Notes under the pieces: generated by a model | What the model was told of the DNA's origin: nothing | The model's database searches: none | What the model saw: the letters and a program-made list of their open reading frames with translations, nothing else | Position numbers and translations under genes: made by a program | Origin: Cytophagales bacterium | GTDB taxonomy: Bacteria > Bacteroidota > Bacteroidia > Cytophagales > Thermoflexibacteraceae | Assembly (NCBI GenBank): GCA_004294445.1 | Contig: REAZ01000025.1 | Coordinates: forward strand, 1-61,920 | Length of the DNA: 61,920 nucleotides | Direction of reading: 5' to 3' | Shown here: piece by piece, positions 8,827 to 17,079 of the stretch | How the letters are laid out: the number at the start of each line of letters is the position of its first letter | How positions within the stretch are numbered: position 1 is the first letter of the stretch

Positions 8827-9405
8827 TTATGAATAATTTTTGGTGTAATAATCTGCCAATATTTTTTGCAAATTTTGCTTTGCTCTGAAGAGCAGAGATT
8901 CAACAGAAGAAATGGAGGTTTCCATTACTTGACTTATTTCCTGATAACTTAATTCTTCTAACTTGCTCAATATGAAGGCTATTTTCTGTTTTTCAGGCAG
9001 CTGGTAGATGGCTTTTAATAAAATAGTTGCCTGTTCTTCGTTTTCTAAGAGTAAAGCGGGGTGATTGAAAGTAGCTTGCTCGAAAGCAGGTTCGGTGCTT
9101 TCAGGTTTGAATAAACTATAAATCACCCCAAATCTCTTTTTCCTTTTCTTCCTTCGCATATAGTCTAACCCCTTGCTTACCGTTATCCGATAAATCCAAG
9201 TAGAAAGGCTCGACCTTCCTTCAAACTTTCCAACAGACAAAAAAACTTCTACAAATACCTCTTGGCTGAGGTCTTGAGCGTCTTCCACATTTTGTAACAA
9301 ATTAAGCAGGGTATTATAAACCTTATTTTTGTAAAGAGATATTATTTGTTTGAATATGGATTGGTCGCCCTTCTTTAGCCCCAGCACAAGGTCTTGTTCA
9401 TTCAT
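8827..9405 (-). CDS. ECF-family RNA polymerase sigma factor
   Basis: A 192-residue sigma factor. Region 2 is seen as LLNLLQNVEDAQDLSQEVFVEVF (residues about 35-60) with the -10 reading segment STWIYRITVSKGLDYMRR. Region 4 follows as LPEKQKIAFILSKLEELSYQEISQVMETSISSVESLLFRAKQNL (about 135-180), the helix-turn-helix that reads the -35 element. Length is typical. It is the first gene of a module with the anti-sigma-like and Spy-like genes, but a 415-base spacer containing tandem repeats now separates it from them. It probably drives a periplasmic or metal stress response; targets are not visible. Confidence 0.9.
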   Translation of the reverse strand: MNEQDLVLGLKKGDQSIFKQIISLYKNKVYNTLLNLLQNVEDAQDLSQEVFVEVFLSVGKFEGRSSLSTWIYRITVSKGLDYMRRKKRKKRFGVIYSLFKPESTEPAFEQATFNHPALLLENEEQATILLKAIYQLPEKQKIAFILSKLEELSYQEISQVMETSISSVESLLFRAKQNLQKILADYYTKNYS

Positions 9406-9475
9406 TTGTTATTTTTTAAAACGCTCTAAGAGGTTAAAATTTTGGTAGTGTTAAAGATGTGGCTATAGTAACTTG

Positions 9476-10333
9476 TTAAACTTTATTTGGTTTTTCGAAC
9501 ATAACTAAATTTTTTGGAATTGCCAAGCCAATATTATTTTCATCAAAACTTTCTTTGATGATTTTAAGCAAATCTTGTTTCATCACTATAGCTGTAAGTT
9601 CATCTCTACACCACACAAAAGCGCGCAAAGTAACAGCAGCATTATCCAAACTTTTCACTCTCACCACTACTTTTGGCTTTCCTGAGGCTATCTCTTCGGG
9701 GGTGCGTACGTCCAAGCTATCTATGTGTTTTCCCGATGCTGTACTGATAATATCAATAGCCTTGTCGATATTTGCCTCGTAGCAAATGTCAATATCTATG
9801 AACTTGCATACTTTTTCGTCATGCAGGGTAGTATTAATGATAGTATCGGTCGCAATATTAAAGTTTGGGATAATAATTCGCTTGTTTTCTAAGTTGCGTA
9901 TAGTGGTATGCCGAAGGTTTACGTCTTCTACTATGCCGTAATAACTTCCTACATAAATAAAATCACCTACTCGGAACGATTTGAACCCAATGATGAAAAA
10001 GCCCGCAATGATATTAGCTACGGCTCGCTGCCCCGCCAAGCCTACGAGAGCGACAAACAAGCCCGCCCCCGCAAATACGCCCATAGAAACTGATTTGAGA
10101 GAGGGGACAATATTAAAAAGTGCGATAAAGCCGATAAGAAAAAAGGAAAAATCAATAGCATTTTTGAAGAAACGCAATCGAGTTTTGCCATCATTATCAT
10201 CTGTGGTAATGAGTTTTTTCCCTACTATGTACTTCGCTATCTTTCGCAGGGCATACAGCACGACAAGCAAAATGCCAATATTTGCGAATAAGGGCGAATC
10301 GATGTGCGAAAACCAGTTTTGTAAATAATCCAT
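9476..10333 (-). CDS. Small-conductance mechanosensitive channel (MscS family)
   Basis: A 285-residue inner-membrane channel that opens on membrane tension to release solutes during osmotic downshift. Three hydrophobic segments occupy residues 10-130. The pore-lining third helix is rich in Gly and Ala (GVFAGAGLFVALVGLAGQRA). The beta domain follows (FRVGDFIYVGSYYGIVEDV, then LRHTTIRNLENKRIIIPN), matching the MscS signature, and a mixed C-terminal domain closes the protein. Length agrees with the E. coli-type short MscS. It starts at ATG 10333 and appears to be a single-gene unit. Confidence 0.93.
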   Translation of the reverse strand: MDYLQNWFSHIDSPLFANIGILLVVLYALRKIAKYIVGKKLITTDDNDGKTRLRFFKNAIDFSFFLIGFIALFNIVPSLKSVSMGVFAGAGLFVALVGLAGQRAVANIIAGFFIIGFKSFRVGDFIYVGSYYGIVEDVNLRHTTIRNLENKRIIIPNFNIATDTIINTTLHDEKVCKFIDIDICYEANIDKAIDIISTASGKHIDSLDVRTPEEIASGKPKVVVRVKSLDNAAVTLRAFVWCRDELTAIVMKQDLLKIIKESFDENNIGLAIPKNLVMFEKPNKV

Positions 10334-10482
10334 GATGTAAAGGTCTTGAAAGCAAATGAAAATGGGAATAAAATCAGTTATATTTATTTTTTAGGCATCA
10401 TGCAAATAAAAAAAAACTTCCATTAAACCTTTACCAAAAATAAAACTCCAAGTATTATAAAAAATTATAAAAACTAAAAATT

Positions 10483-10869
10483 ATGAAAAAATTAGCGTTT
10501 TTTAAAGTATTGATTGTCTGTGCCTTATTTTTGGCTGCAAGCAATCTGAGTTTTGCCCAAAAGCACGACAGGGGCAACGGAGAAAAGCAAGTGCAAAAAC
10601 TTAAAACAGAGTTGCAACTTTCTGACGAGCAAGTAGCTAAAGTACAAGCGGCTACGGCAAAACGGTCGGCACAAATAGGAAGTGTGAAAGAGGAAGCAAA
10701 AAAGGACAGAAAAGAAAAAATGAGCAAGGCAAAAGCAGCAATGGACGAGTTTGATGCCGAAATGAAAGCAGTACTCACCCCAGAGCAATACACAAAGTTT
10801 ACAGAACTCAAAGACGACAGAAAAGAGAAAATAAAAGAGAGGAGAAAAAATAAAAAAGGCAAAAGATAA
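10483..10869 (+). CDS. Small periplasmic Spy-like helical protein
   Basis: A 128-residue protein with a clear signal peptide (cleavage after about SNLSFAQ) and a very charged all-helical remainder. Two LTxxQ-type motifs are visible: LQLSDEQVAKVQ and VLTPEQYTKFTEL, the hallmark of Spy/CpxP-type periplasmic chaperones. The C-terminus is extremely basic (ERRKNKKGKR). Family members bind unfolded proteins or metal ions. It is a single-gene unit ended by a strong hairpin. It is distinct from the membrane-anchored Spy-like protein at 7640-8089. Confidence 0.7.
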   Translation: MKKLAFFKVLIVCALFLAASNLSFAQKHDRGNGEKQVQKLKTELQLSDEQVAKVQAATAKRSAQIGSVKEEAKKDRKEKMSKAKAAMDEFDAEMKAVLTPEQYTKFTELKDDRKEKIKERRKNKKGKR

Positions 10870-10874
10870 TACAT

Positions 10875-10920
10875 AATCAACTTTGGCAAGGTTTCGAACT
10901 TTGCCAAAGTTGATTGTTTT
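10875..10920. terminator. Bidirectional terminator between convergent genes
   Basis: A perfect 15-base stem (left arm 10875-10889, right arm 10901-10915) containing CAACTTTGGCAA is followed by a run of T. It ends the Spy-like gene and can also serve the convergent DUF2911 gene. Confidence 0.88.
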
Positions 10921-10921
10921 T

Positions 10922-11443
10922 TTATCTGATAGGCACTACCACTTTCGTTTTGTCCCATTCCAGCATCATGTCTGCTCCTCCTTCGGCTTCTTGCAAAGAA
11001 ATAGTAAACTTCTCCAACATTTCATCGCGGGAAGTAGTAGGAACATCCACGCGCAATACATCATTTTTTTCGTCGTAACTCAATCCCCACATAGCTATCT
11101 CGCTATTAAAAACAACAGTCCATTTATCTTGGTTTGGAATCGTAAAAAGAGAATACTTACCAGCTTTGAGTGCCTGACCCGCTACGGTAACATCTTTGCT
11201 GATTTCAATTTCAGTAGCTTCATTAGCCCCCGTTCGCCATATTGCCCCATAAGGCACTAATTTTCCAAAAATTTCACGCCCTTTCTTGGAAGGTTGCGAA
11301 TAAGAAACACTTACTTTCAAGCCATTTTTATCAAACGATGATGAGGTTTCAGGACTTGCCATTTTGGTAAAAGTGCGGAAACCGTAACCCGCAGCGGCTA
11401 TTACCGCAACAATACTTGCAATGATGATAATAATTTTTTTCAT
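10922..11443 (-). CDS. DUF2911 family exported or membrane-anchored protein
   Basis: A 173-residue protein with an N-terminal hydrophobic anchor (residues 3-22). The conserved DUF2911 core is easy to see: VSYSQPSKKGREIFG, then LVPYGAIWRTGANEATEI, then LKAGKYSLFTIPN and WTVVFNSEIAMWG. The family is widespread in Bacteroidetes. Its biochemical role is not established, so I give none. It is a separate unit with a convergent neighbour. Confidence 0.85.
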   Translation of the reverse strand: MKKIIIIIASIVAVIAAAGYGFRTFTKMASPETSSSFDKNGLKVSVSYSQPSKKGREIFGKLVPYGAIWRTGANEATEIEISKDVTVAGQALKAGKYSLFTIPNQDKWTVVFNSEIAMWGLSYDEKNDVLRVDVPTTSRDEMLEKFTISLQEAEGGADMMLEWDKTKVVVPIR

Positions 11444-11520
11444 ACTTTTTATTATTTAGACGATAAAGATAAGGCTTAAAAGTAGGAATTTTTTTTAGAA
11501 AAATTACACAAAAATCAGTT

Positions 11521-11554
11521 TTCTTCTTTGGGAAAATAAATTCCCAAAGAAGAA
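11521..11554 (-). terminator. Terminator downstream of gldN
   Basis: TTCTTCTTTGGGA at 11521-11533 pairs with TCCCAAAGAAGAA at 11542-11554, directly after the gldN stop on the minus strand. Confidence 0.75.
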
Positions 11555-11559
11555 ACTCA

Positions 11560-12393
11560 CTAATACTCCCACATTTCTGTATCCGTATCTACCAAATTAT
11601 GAGTCAGTTGCATAGACGCAACTACTGCACTTCGGTCTTCTCCATAAATATCTTGAATATATCCGTCTTGGGAATTAGAAAATTTAATGAGATGGCTTGC
11701 AAACAAACGTAGGTCAAAAGCCTCTGCAAGTGTAACGTTCTGTTGTTCGTTTTTGTCATTGTCCCAAACTGCTTCATAGTTATTAGTGAACACATTGTTT
11801 ATCAGCTCTTTGTAGCTAAAAGTAGCCAACACTTCATCTACCCCTTTCGGGTTTATCTCGGCGGGAATAATGATAGAAATAGCCTGAATATCCCGATACG
11901 TCCTTGAGCGTTCCTTGTCAAAAATAAGGTCTTCTTTTATCTCTAACAAGTACAACTCCTTAGGAAAATACTCACTACTTACGTTGATAGTTTCTATTCC
12001 TGTCATTGTATCTTCCGTAGTACCCCATTCATCTGCGAAAAACTCGCCAGGGACTACTTCTTCTGTGGGCATCGTAAGTTTGTCGATAAAATCTTCATAG
12101 CTCATCCGAGTAACCAGCAAATCGTCTTGATAAGGACGTAAAATTCCTGCTTTTACCGCATTGATGATTACTTGGGTAATCTCCTGTCCTTTGGCATAAA
12201 ACGGTTTATTTTGCTTTTCTCTGCCGTCAATCCTACTCCATAATGTCTGCCTATAGAGTTGGCTATTGTCTTGGATAGGACGCAATGAGTTGATATTGTA
12301 CCCAAATTCATCCATTGAGGTTTGGGAAAAGCACGTAATTGAAAGGCAAAGCATAAATAATATGCTTGCGAAATACTTTGCAGAAATTTTCAT
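11560..12393 (-). CDS. gldN: Gliding motility / type IX secretion protein GldN (PorN)
   Basis: A 277-residue periplasmic protein. After a signal peptide (residues 1-23) the sequence reads LRPIQDNSQLYRQTLWSRIDGREKQNKPF, then GILRPYQDDLLVTRMSYEDF and LYLLEIKEDLIFDKERSRTY, which is the GldN/PorN pattern. GldN forms, with GldK, a ring-like periplasmic part of the type IX secretion and gliding machinery. The usual gldK-gldL-gldM-gldN order is absent here: gldN stands alone with its own terminator and its neighbours are unrelated. It could be an additional paralogue or a relocated single copy. Proteins carrying type IX sorting domains in this window are its likely cargo. Confidence 0.88.
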   Translation of the reverse strand: MKISAKYFASILFMLCLSITCFSQTSMDEFGYNINSLRPIQDNSQLYRQTLWSRIDGREKQNKPFYAKGQEITQVIINAVKAGILRPYQDDLLVTRMSYEDFIDKLTMPTEEVVPGEFFADEWGTTEDTMTGIETINVSSEYFPKELYLLEIKEDLIFDKERSRTYRDIQAISIIIPAEINPKGVDEVLATFSYKELINNVFTNNYEAVWDNDKNEQQNVTLAEAFDLRLFASHLIKFSNSQDGYIQDIYGEDRSAVVASMQLTHNLVDTDTEMWEY

Positions 12394-12543
12394 GATTTTT
12401 TTATTTAAAATACTTGAGAAAAAAGACTATGTGCGTTAGTGTATGTTGCTAACAGATTGCTTTTTATCTATCAGCACAACTTTATGATAGAAAAATAGGA
12501 AAGTAAATAGGCGAAATAAAAAAACTGCAAAAAATTTGTTTAT

Positions 12544-12557
12544 CAAACAATCGTTTG
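12544..12557. promoter_or_regulatory. TetR-type operator upstream of the TetR gene
   Basis: CAAACAATCGTTTG is a near-perfect inverted repeat (CAAAC, four bases, GTTTG) 37 bases before the regulator start. A related palindrome precedes the hydrolase gene at the end of the same cluster, which supports autoregulation. Confidence 0.6.
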
Positions 12558-12594
12558 GTAAAATTGCACTGTTTTATAGACACTTATTCAGAAA

Positions 12595-13149
12595 ATGCCA
12601 ATTCAAAAGATAAATAAAGACGAAATTATCGCCAAATCCATAGAAAAATTCAGGGAAAAGGGATATCATAAAACCTCGATGGAAGAGTTAGCAAGGGAGT
12701 GTGGCTTGCAAAAAGGGAGCTTTTACTATTATTTTGATAGCAAAGAGGAACTAATGAAGGCATCTTTAATTGCTGTCTTACAGTATTTTAGAGAAAAAGT
12801 ATTCTCCATAGCCTATAATGAAGACCTTATGCCCAGAGAAAGATTGAGGAAAATGGGAGAAAAAATGATGCGGATTACTACTAAGAATAATCACGGATGT
12901 TTTATTGGTAACGTTACCTTAGAAACTGCCAATCAAGTACCTGTATTTCAAGAACTTTTGCGAACCTACTTCGAGGAATGGACAAAAGCTTTGGCACATA
13001 TCTATGAATCTAAGTATCAGCAAGAATACGCCTATCAGCTTGGACAGCAGAGTGTTATGGAAATAGAAGGAGCTATCATGATAATGAAATTGACAGCTAA
13101 TCACCAACTTTTAAAGGACTGCTATGAAAGAATCATCAACAAAATTTAA
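12595..13149 (+). CDS. TetR/AcrR family transcriptional regulator
   Basis: A 184-residue regulator. The N-terminal DNA-binding domain reads IIAKSIEKFREKGYHKTSMEELARECGLQKGSFYYYFDSKEELM, the TetR helix-turn-helix (residues about 10-55). The rest is a helical ligand-binding domain with an unidentified inducer. It heads a four-gene cluster in which the next gene overlaps it by 26 bases. Palindromes CAAAC..GTTTG before this gene and before the alpha/beta hydrolase are probable binding sites. Most likely a repressor of the cluster that responds to a hydrophobic compound. Confidence 0.9.
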   Translation: MPIQKINKDEIIAKSIEKFREKGYHKTSMEELARECGLQKGSFYYYFDSKEELMKASLIAVLQYFREKVFSIAYNEDLMPRERLRKMGEKMMRITTKNNHGCFIGNVTLETANQVPVFQELLRTYFEEWTKALAHIYESKYQQEYAYQLGQQSVMEIEGAIMIMKLTANHQLLKDCYERIINKI

Positions 13150-13489
13150 GACAGCATCACCCGTACTGCCTTCGGCAAATTTCCGAGAAACTACTCGCTT
13201 TTACACCGACTTCTTAGGTTTTATGCTTACAGGGCAATATCCTGATTATCTGATACTTGAAAGAGACAGTGTTTCCCTTCACTTTTGGCTTTGCGAAGAT
13301 GCTACTATTTTCAAAATTTCAGGCTGCTATATTTACATAGAAGGCATAGAGGCATTATATGAGGTCTGCAAAAAGCAAGGCATTGTTCACCCGAACTCCT
13401 CTTTGCAAAAAACAGGGTACGGAATCATAGAGTTTGCCGTATTAGACGTGCATGGCAATTTGTTGCGAATCGGAGAAATTATTAAATAA
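13124..13489 (+). CDS. Glyoxalase/bleomycin-resistance (VOC) superfamily protein
   Basis: A 121-residue protein with one VOC unit: PVLPSANFRETTRFYTDFLGF at the start, ILERDSVSLHFW in the middle and GYGIIEFAVLDVHGNLLRIGE at the end, the usual beta-alpha-beta-beta-beta repeat. Candidate metal ligands are His in LHFW and Glu in the final strand. The family includes isomerases, dioxygenases and antibiotic-binding proteins; the exact reaction is not readable. Its start overlaps the regulator gene by 26 bases, implying translational coupling. GLSLW-like motifs of true glyoxalase I are absent. Confidence 0.8.
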   Translation: MKESSTKFKTASPVLPSANFRETTRFYTDFLGFMLTGQYPDYLILERDSVSLHFWLCEDATIFKISGCYIYIEGIEALYEVCKKQGIVHPNSSLQKTGYGIIEFAVLDVHGNLLRIGEIIK

Positions 13490-13510
13490 GTTATTCATAA
13501 TCAATTAGTA

Positions 13511-14017
13511 ATGCTTAATTTTTTAAAAAAACCTAAGGAATCTTTCAAGACATGGAGGTTTCGTACAGTCATGAATTTGTACCCAATGTTTTTTGGGACA
13601 GGTGGAAAAATCACACTTATTTCGGCGGATTGGCGCGAGGTCAATGTGCATCTTGGGCTTAGTCTGTGGACAAGAAACTATGTAAAAACAATTTTTGGGG
13701 GCAGTATGTTCTCCGCCTCTGACCCGTTTTATATGCTTATGCTCATGCACAATCTGGGAAAAGAGTATGTAGTTTGGGACAAATCTGCACAAATACGCTT
13801 CAGAAGACCCGCCAAAGAAGGAATAAGCACCCAATTTGTACTCAAAGAGGAACTTATAGAGGAAGTCAAGGCAAAAATTGCTATTCAAGGTGAAGCGGAT
13901 TTTACTTTCATGGTTCAGTGGTTCAACAAAGAAGGCAAAATAGTTTCAGAAATAGAACGCTTAGTTTATGTAGCAAGCAAGGATTTTTATAAACAAAAAA
14001 GAGAATCAAAATCCTGA
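13511..14017 (+). CDS. DUF4442 hotdog-fold protein (thioesterase-like)
   Basis: A 168-residue cytosolic protein. The pattern LYPMFFGTGGKITLISADWREVNVHL followed by FGGSMFSASDPFYMLMLM and VWDKSAQIRFRRPAKE matches the DUF4442 family, which has a PaaI/YiiD-like hotdog fold associated with acyl-CoA thioesters. The GGSMF segment fits the central hotdog helix. It is 21 bases after the VOC gene and lies in the TetR-regulated cluster, which suggests a role in lipid or ester breakdown. No activity is proven. Confidence 0.75.
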   Translation: MLNFLKKPKESFKTWRFRTVMNLYPMFFGTGGKITLISADWREVNVHLGLSLWTRNYVKTIFGGSMFSASDPFYMLMLMHNLGKEYVVWDKSAQIRFRRPAKEGISTQFVLKEELIEEVKAKIAIQGEADFTFMVQWFNKEGKIVSEIERLVYVASKDFYKQKRESKS

Positions 14018-14035
14018 TTTTTTTATTTTACAAAA

Positions 14036-14045
14036 CAAACGTTTG
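14036..14045. promoter_or_regulatory. Second TetR operator-like palindrome before the hydrolase gene
   Basis: CAAACGTTTG is a perfect ten-base palindrome 11 bases before the hydrolase start. The right half and flank (CGTTTGG) equal those of the site at 12544-12557. Half-site spacing differs (zero versus four bases), so the exact register is uncertain. Confidence 0.5.
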
Positions 14046-14055
14046 GGAAAATAAT

Positions 14056-14925
14056 ATGGAAGTAAAGCAAGAAAAACTAAAAATCAAATGCGTAGATGGT
14101 TATGAACTCTCTGCTATTTTGTTGCAACCTACCGAACCTAAAGCAGTAGTTCAGTTCAATGGCGGTACGGGTATTGTCAAAGAGTTTTATCTCAATTTCC
14201 TCACTCATATTGCCTCTTGTGGCTATGTCGTACTTCTCTACGACTATAGGGGCATTGGCGAATCTCGCCCTGCTTCGCTGAAAAATTTTGATGCAAAGAT
14301 GAGTGATTGGGGCAAAAAAGACATGACTGATACACTTGCTTGGCTTAATGAACGCTTCCCTGATTTGCCTAAATTGCTCATGGGACACAGCATGGGCGGG
14401 CAGCAAATAGGCATGATGCACAATCATCACTTATTGAAAGGAGCTTTACTGATAGCTACCTCCACAGGTGTAATTTCTTCAATAACAAAGCCTTATCGTC
14501 ATTATGCCTCGCTCATGTTCAATATTTATACTCCTTTGGTTACAGCTATTTTCGGCTATGTTCCCCTCAAAGTGCTTGGTGCGGGGGAAGATTTGCCAAA
14601 ATATATTGCCTCTGAATGGATAAGTTGGTGCAACAATAAGCATTATCTTTTTGATTTTATTGGAAAAACGCTGCACGATACTCACTATGATAAAGTAGAA
14701 ATGCCTATTCATGCCTACATTATCGAAGATGACCCTATAGCTAATTCTGATTCTGTCGCAGACCTGCTTAGTGGCTATAAAAATGCAAAAATTAGTACGG
14801 AATTTATCAAAGTAGCTGATTATCAAACAAAAAACATAGGACATTTAGGTTTATTCTCTCGCAAGTTTAAGGAAAATCTTTGGCACAAGCCTGCAAAAGA
14901 ATTAGACCGTATGCTTGGAAAATAA
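14056..14925 (+). CDS. Alpha/beta hydrolase, esterase/lysophospholipase-like
   Basis: A 289-residue cytosolic hydrolase. The nucleophile elbow is GHSMGG (Ser112), preceded by VQFNGGTGIVKEF (oxyanion region) and VVLLYDYRGIGESRP. An acidic residue in the IIEDDPIAN segment and the late His in KNIGHLGLF complete a plausible triad. The group contains esterases, monoacylglycerol-lipase-like and S33-type enzymes; the substrate is not readable. It is the last gene of the TetR cluster and has its own operator-like palindrome just upstream, so it may be transcribed separately as well. Confidence 0.82.
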   Translation: MEVKQEKLKIKCVDGYELSAILLQPTEPKAVVQFNGGTGIVKEFYLNFLTHIASCGYVVLLYDYRGIGESRPASLKNFDAKMSDWGKKDMTDTLAWLNERFPDLPKLLMGHSMGGQQIGMMHNHHLLKGALLIATSTGVISSITKPYRHYASLMFNIYTPLVTAIFGYVPLKVLGAGEDLPKYIASEWISWCNNKHYLFDFIGKTLHDTHYDKVEMPIHAYIIEDDPIANSDSVADLLSGYKNAKISTEFIKVADYQTKNIGHLGLFSRKFKENLWHKPAKELDRMLGK

Positions 14926-14974
14926 TAGGGGTAAGGCGAGTAAAATACCTATTAGTGCTTTTTTTATCTACTTT

Positions 14975-15009
14975 TTTGTTCTTTTCTACAAAATATAAGT
15001 ATATTTTTG
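14975..15009 (+). promoter_or_regulatory. Promoter of the RlaP-type gene
   Basis: TTTG at 14975-14978 and TATTTTTG at 15002-15009 fit the Bacteroidetes -33 and -7 boxes (spacing 23). The ATG at 15034 follows 24 bases later. Confidence 0.5.
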
Positions 15010-15033
15010 CTTAAAGAAACTATAATCTAACGT

Positions 15034-16107
15034 ATGACAATAGAAGAATTACGAGAGCAGCAACTTATTATCTTTGAAGTAATTAGTGGTTCAAGGGCTT
15101 ACGGCACAAATTTGCCACACAGCGATACCGATTTGCGTGGGGTTTTTATGATGCCGCAAAGCCAAATCTATGGGCTAAATAGGACAGAACAAGCTCAGAA
15201 TACTACCAATGACATTGTTTTTTATGAATTAGGGAAATTCATGGAAATGCTGGGGCAAAACAATCCTAACATCATGGAGTTGCTCAATATCCCCGCTGAT
15301 TGCGTGGTTTATAAGCACCCAATTTTTGATTTGATTTTGAGCCAAAAAGAGAAATTTATTACTACTAAATGCCAATATACTTTTGGGAGCTATGCCGCCG
15401 AGCAGATAAAAAAAGCGAGAGGGCTAAACAAAAAAATAGTGCAATCTTTTGAAAAAGAAAGAAAAACGCCTTTGCATTTTTGTTTTATTATCGATAAAAA
15501 AGGCTACGGGAGCGAGCCTTTTATCAACTTTTTGGCTGAAAATAATTACGAACAAGAAAAATGCGGGCTTGTAAAAATCCCTAATATGCGGGATATGTAC
15601 GCCGTTTTTTATGACAAGAAAGATACCCTAACTTATAAAGGTATTGTTCAGTCTGACGACTCCAACGAACTTTCACTCAGTTCTGTTCCCGAAGGAGAAA
15701 TGCCTATAGCTATTCTTTTTTATAGCAAAGATAGTTATTCTATCTATTGCAAGGACTATAAGCACTATTGGGAGTGGGTAGAAAAGCGAAATCCTGACCG
15801 TTTCAGCGAAACAATGCTGCATGGAAAGGGCTATGACGGCAAGAACTTGATGCACTGCCACCGCCTGCTCGATATGTGCATCGAGATAGGAGAAGGAAAG
15901 GGCATTATTGTTCGCAGACCAAATAGGGAGCAACTTTTAGAAATACGCAGGGGAAGTTACGACTATGACAAGCTCATAGCAGAGGCAGAAAGCAAAGTGG
16001 AGCAAATAGAAGCCATTTACAAGAAAAGTACGCTCCCCCATCGCGTAGATATGGAATTTGCCAATGATTTACTCTTGCAAATGAGGGAGTTATTTTATCA
16101 GAAATGA
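15034..16107 (+). CDS. RlaP-type predicted nucleotidyltransferase (DNA polymerase beta superfamily)
   Basis: A 357-residue protein with the minimal nucleotidyltransferase motif GSRAYGTNLPHSDTDLRG at residues 19-36: the GS pair binds the nucleotide phosphates and Asp31/Asp33 bind metal. The remainder (ELGKFMEMLGQNNPNIMELL, then KARGLNKKI and LMHCHRLLDMCIEIGEG) follows the RlaP family, which is linked in other bacteria to RNA repair cassettes. Here no RNA ligase, kinase or 3'-phosphatase gene is adjacent, so the function is open. It converges on the amidotransferase gene with seven bases between. Confidence 0.8.
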   Translation: MTIEELREQQLIIFEVISGSRAYGTNLPHSDTDLRGVFMMPQSQIYGLNRTEQAQNTTNDIVFYELGKFMEMLGQNNPNIMELLNIPADCVVYKHPIFDLILSQKEKFITTKCQYTFGSYAAEQIKKARGLNKKIVQSFEKERKTPLHFCFIIDKKGYGSEPFINFLAENNYEQEKCGLVKIPNMRDMYAVFYDKKDTLTYKGIVQSDDSNELSLSSVPEGEMPIAILFYSKDSYSIYCKDYKHYWEWVEKRNPDRFSETMLHGKGYDGKNLMHCHRLLDMCIEIGEGKGIIVRRPNREQLLEIRRGSYDYDKLIAEAESKVEQIEAIYKKSTLPHRVDMEFANDLLLQMRELFYQK

Positions 16108-16114
16108 TAAACCC

Positions 16115-16957
16115 TTAGGCATGTGCCATTTCTGGGTGCAGTGCTAAGACAGCATTCGTCAAAAAATTTGGGATAACCTTGCTATAGGTCATCGATATTT
16201 TGTCGGGGTCGTTTAGGTGCGTAATCATGCTGTTGTATTTTTCTTCGCCATGATTTTCAATGATTTGCTTGCGTTTCTCCTCTTGCTGAAAGTACATACT
16301 CATACCAATAGGGTCGGCTTCGGGGTGAAACTGTGTGCCGAAGAACTCATCAGAGATGCGAATAGCCATCGTAGCCCGCTCCAAATTTACGTGAGGTCTG
16401 TCTTTTTCTATAGAAATAACCTTCGCCCCGAGCGTGTGCAGGTTTTTTTCGATAGGCTGTATTACCTGCCAATCCCTTGAATCTACGGCATAGTAAGGCT
16501 CAGGCAAATCTCCCAAGATAACATCGCGGTCAGCATGATGAATTTTATGGACAGGAAAAATGCCAAAAGAGGTAGATTTTCGCTTCGTGATATAGGCAAG
16601 CTGGAAAAACCTGCACATCATTTGGAAAGAATGGCAGATAAAAAACATATATTTTTTACGGTCAGTATGCTGCTGATTATGATTCCACAGATTATCTATA
16701 AGGGCAAAAAAGTTTTTTTCCCATGCCAGTCCCTCCCCATCAAATGGGCTGCCTGGTCCGCCTGTGCTTATATAAATATCGTAATCTTGTGCTTTGGGTA
16801 GCTCGTTTTTGTACCTTGTGTCATATATATCATACGAAAGACTTTCACCTAACACCGTATCCTGAGAGCTAATAATCTCTTTGATGCACCTCATTCCTTG
16901 GTTAGGAACGTTGTTATATAGGTCTAAAACCGCTATTTTTGTATGTTTTTTTGCCAT
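16115..16957 (-). CDS. GMP-synthase-like class I glutamine amidotransferase domain protein
   Basis: A 280-residue protein with a complete class I glutaminase triad: Cys108 in FFICHSFQMM, His211 and Glu213 in GTQFHPEAD. The oxyanion loop is STGGPGSPFDG at residues 64-74. It lacks an attached synthetase domain, so it must act alone or with an unknown partner on a glutamine-derived amide or a related isopeptide. The insert before Cys108 (LIDNLWNHNQQH) and the long C-terminal tail are not typical of GuaA. Known relatives in Bacteroidetes are annotated only generally. It appears to be a single-gene unit. Confidence 0.82.
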   Translation of the reverse strand: MAKKHTKIAVLDLYNNVPNQGMRCIKEIISSQDTVLGESLSYDIYDTRYKNELPKAQDYDIYISTGGPGSPFDGEGLAWEKNFFALIDNLWNHNQQHTDRKKYMFFICHSFQMMCRFFQLAYITKRKSTSFGIFPVHKIHHADRDVILGDLPEPYYAVDSRDWQVIQPIEKNLHTLGAKVISIEKDRPHVNLERATMAIRISDEFFGTQFHPEADPIGMSMYFQQEEKRKQIIENHGEEKYNSMITHLNDPDKISMTYSKVIPNFLTNAVLALHPEMAHA

Positions 16958-17079
16958 AAATCAACAGTCTATATTTGTTAAAAAAATATTTATTCTGCAA
17001 TTTAGCTATTTTTTATGTAAAACACGCTCAATTTACCTCAGTTTTATTGGCAAAAGAAATGAAAGACGATATTTTCTAC

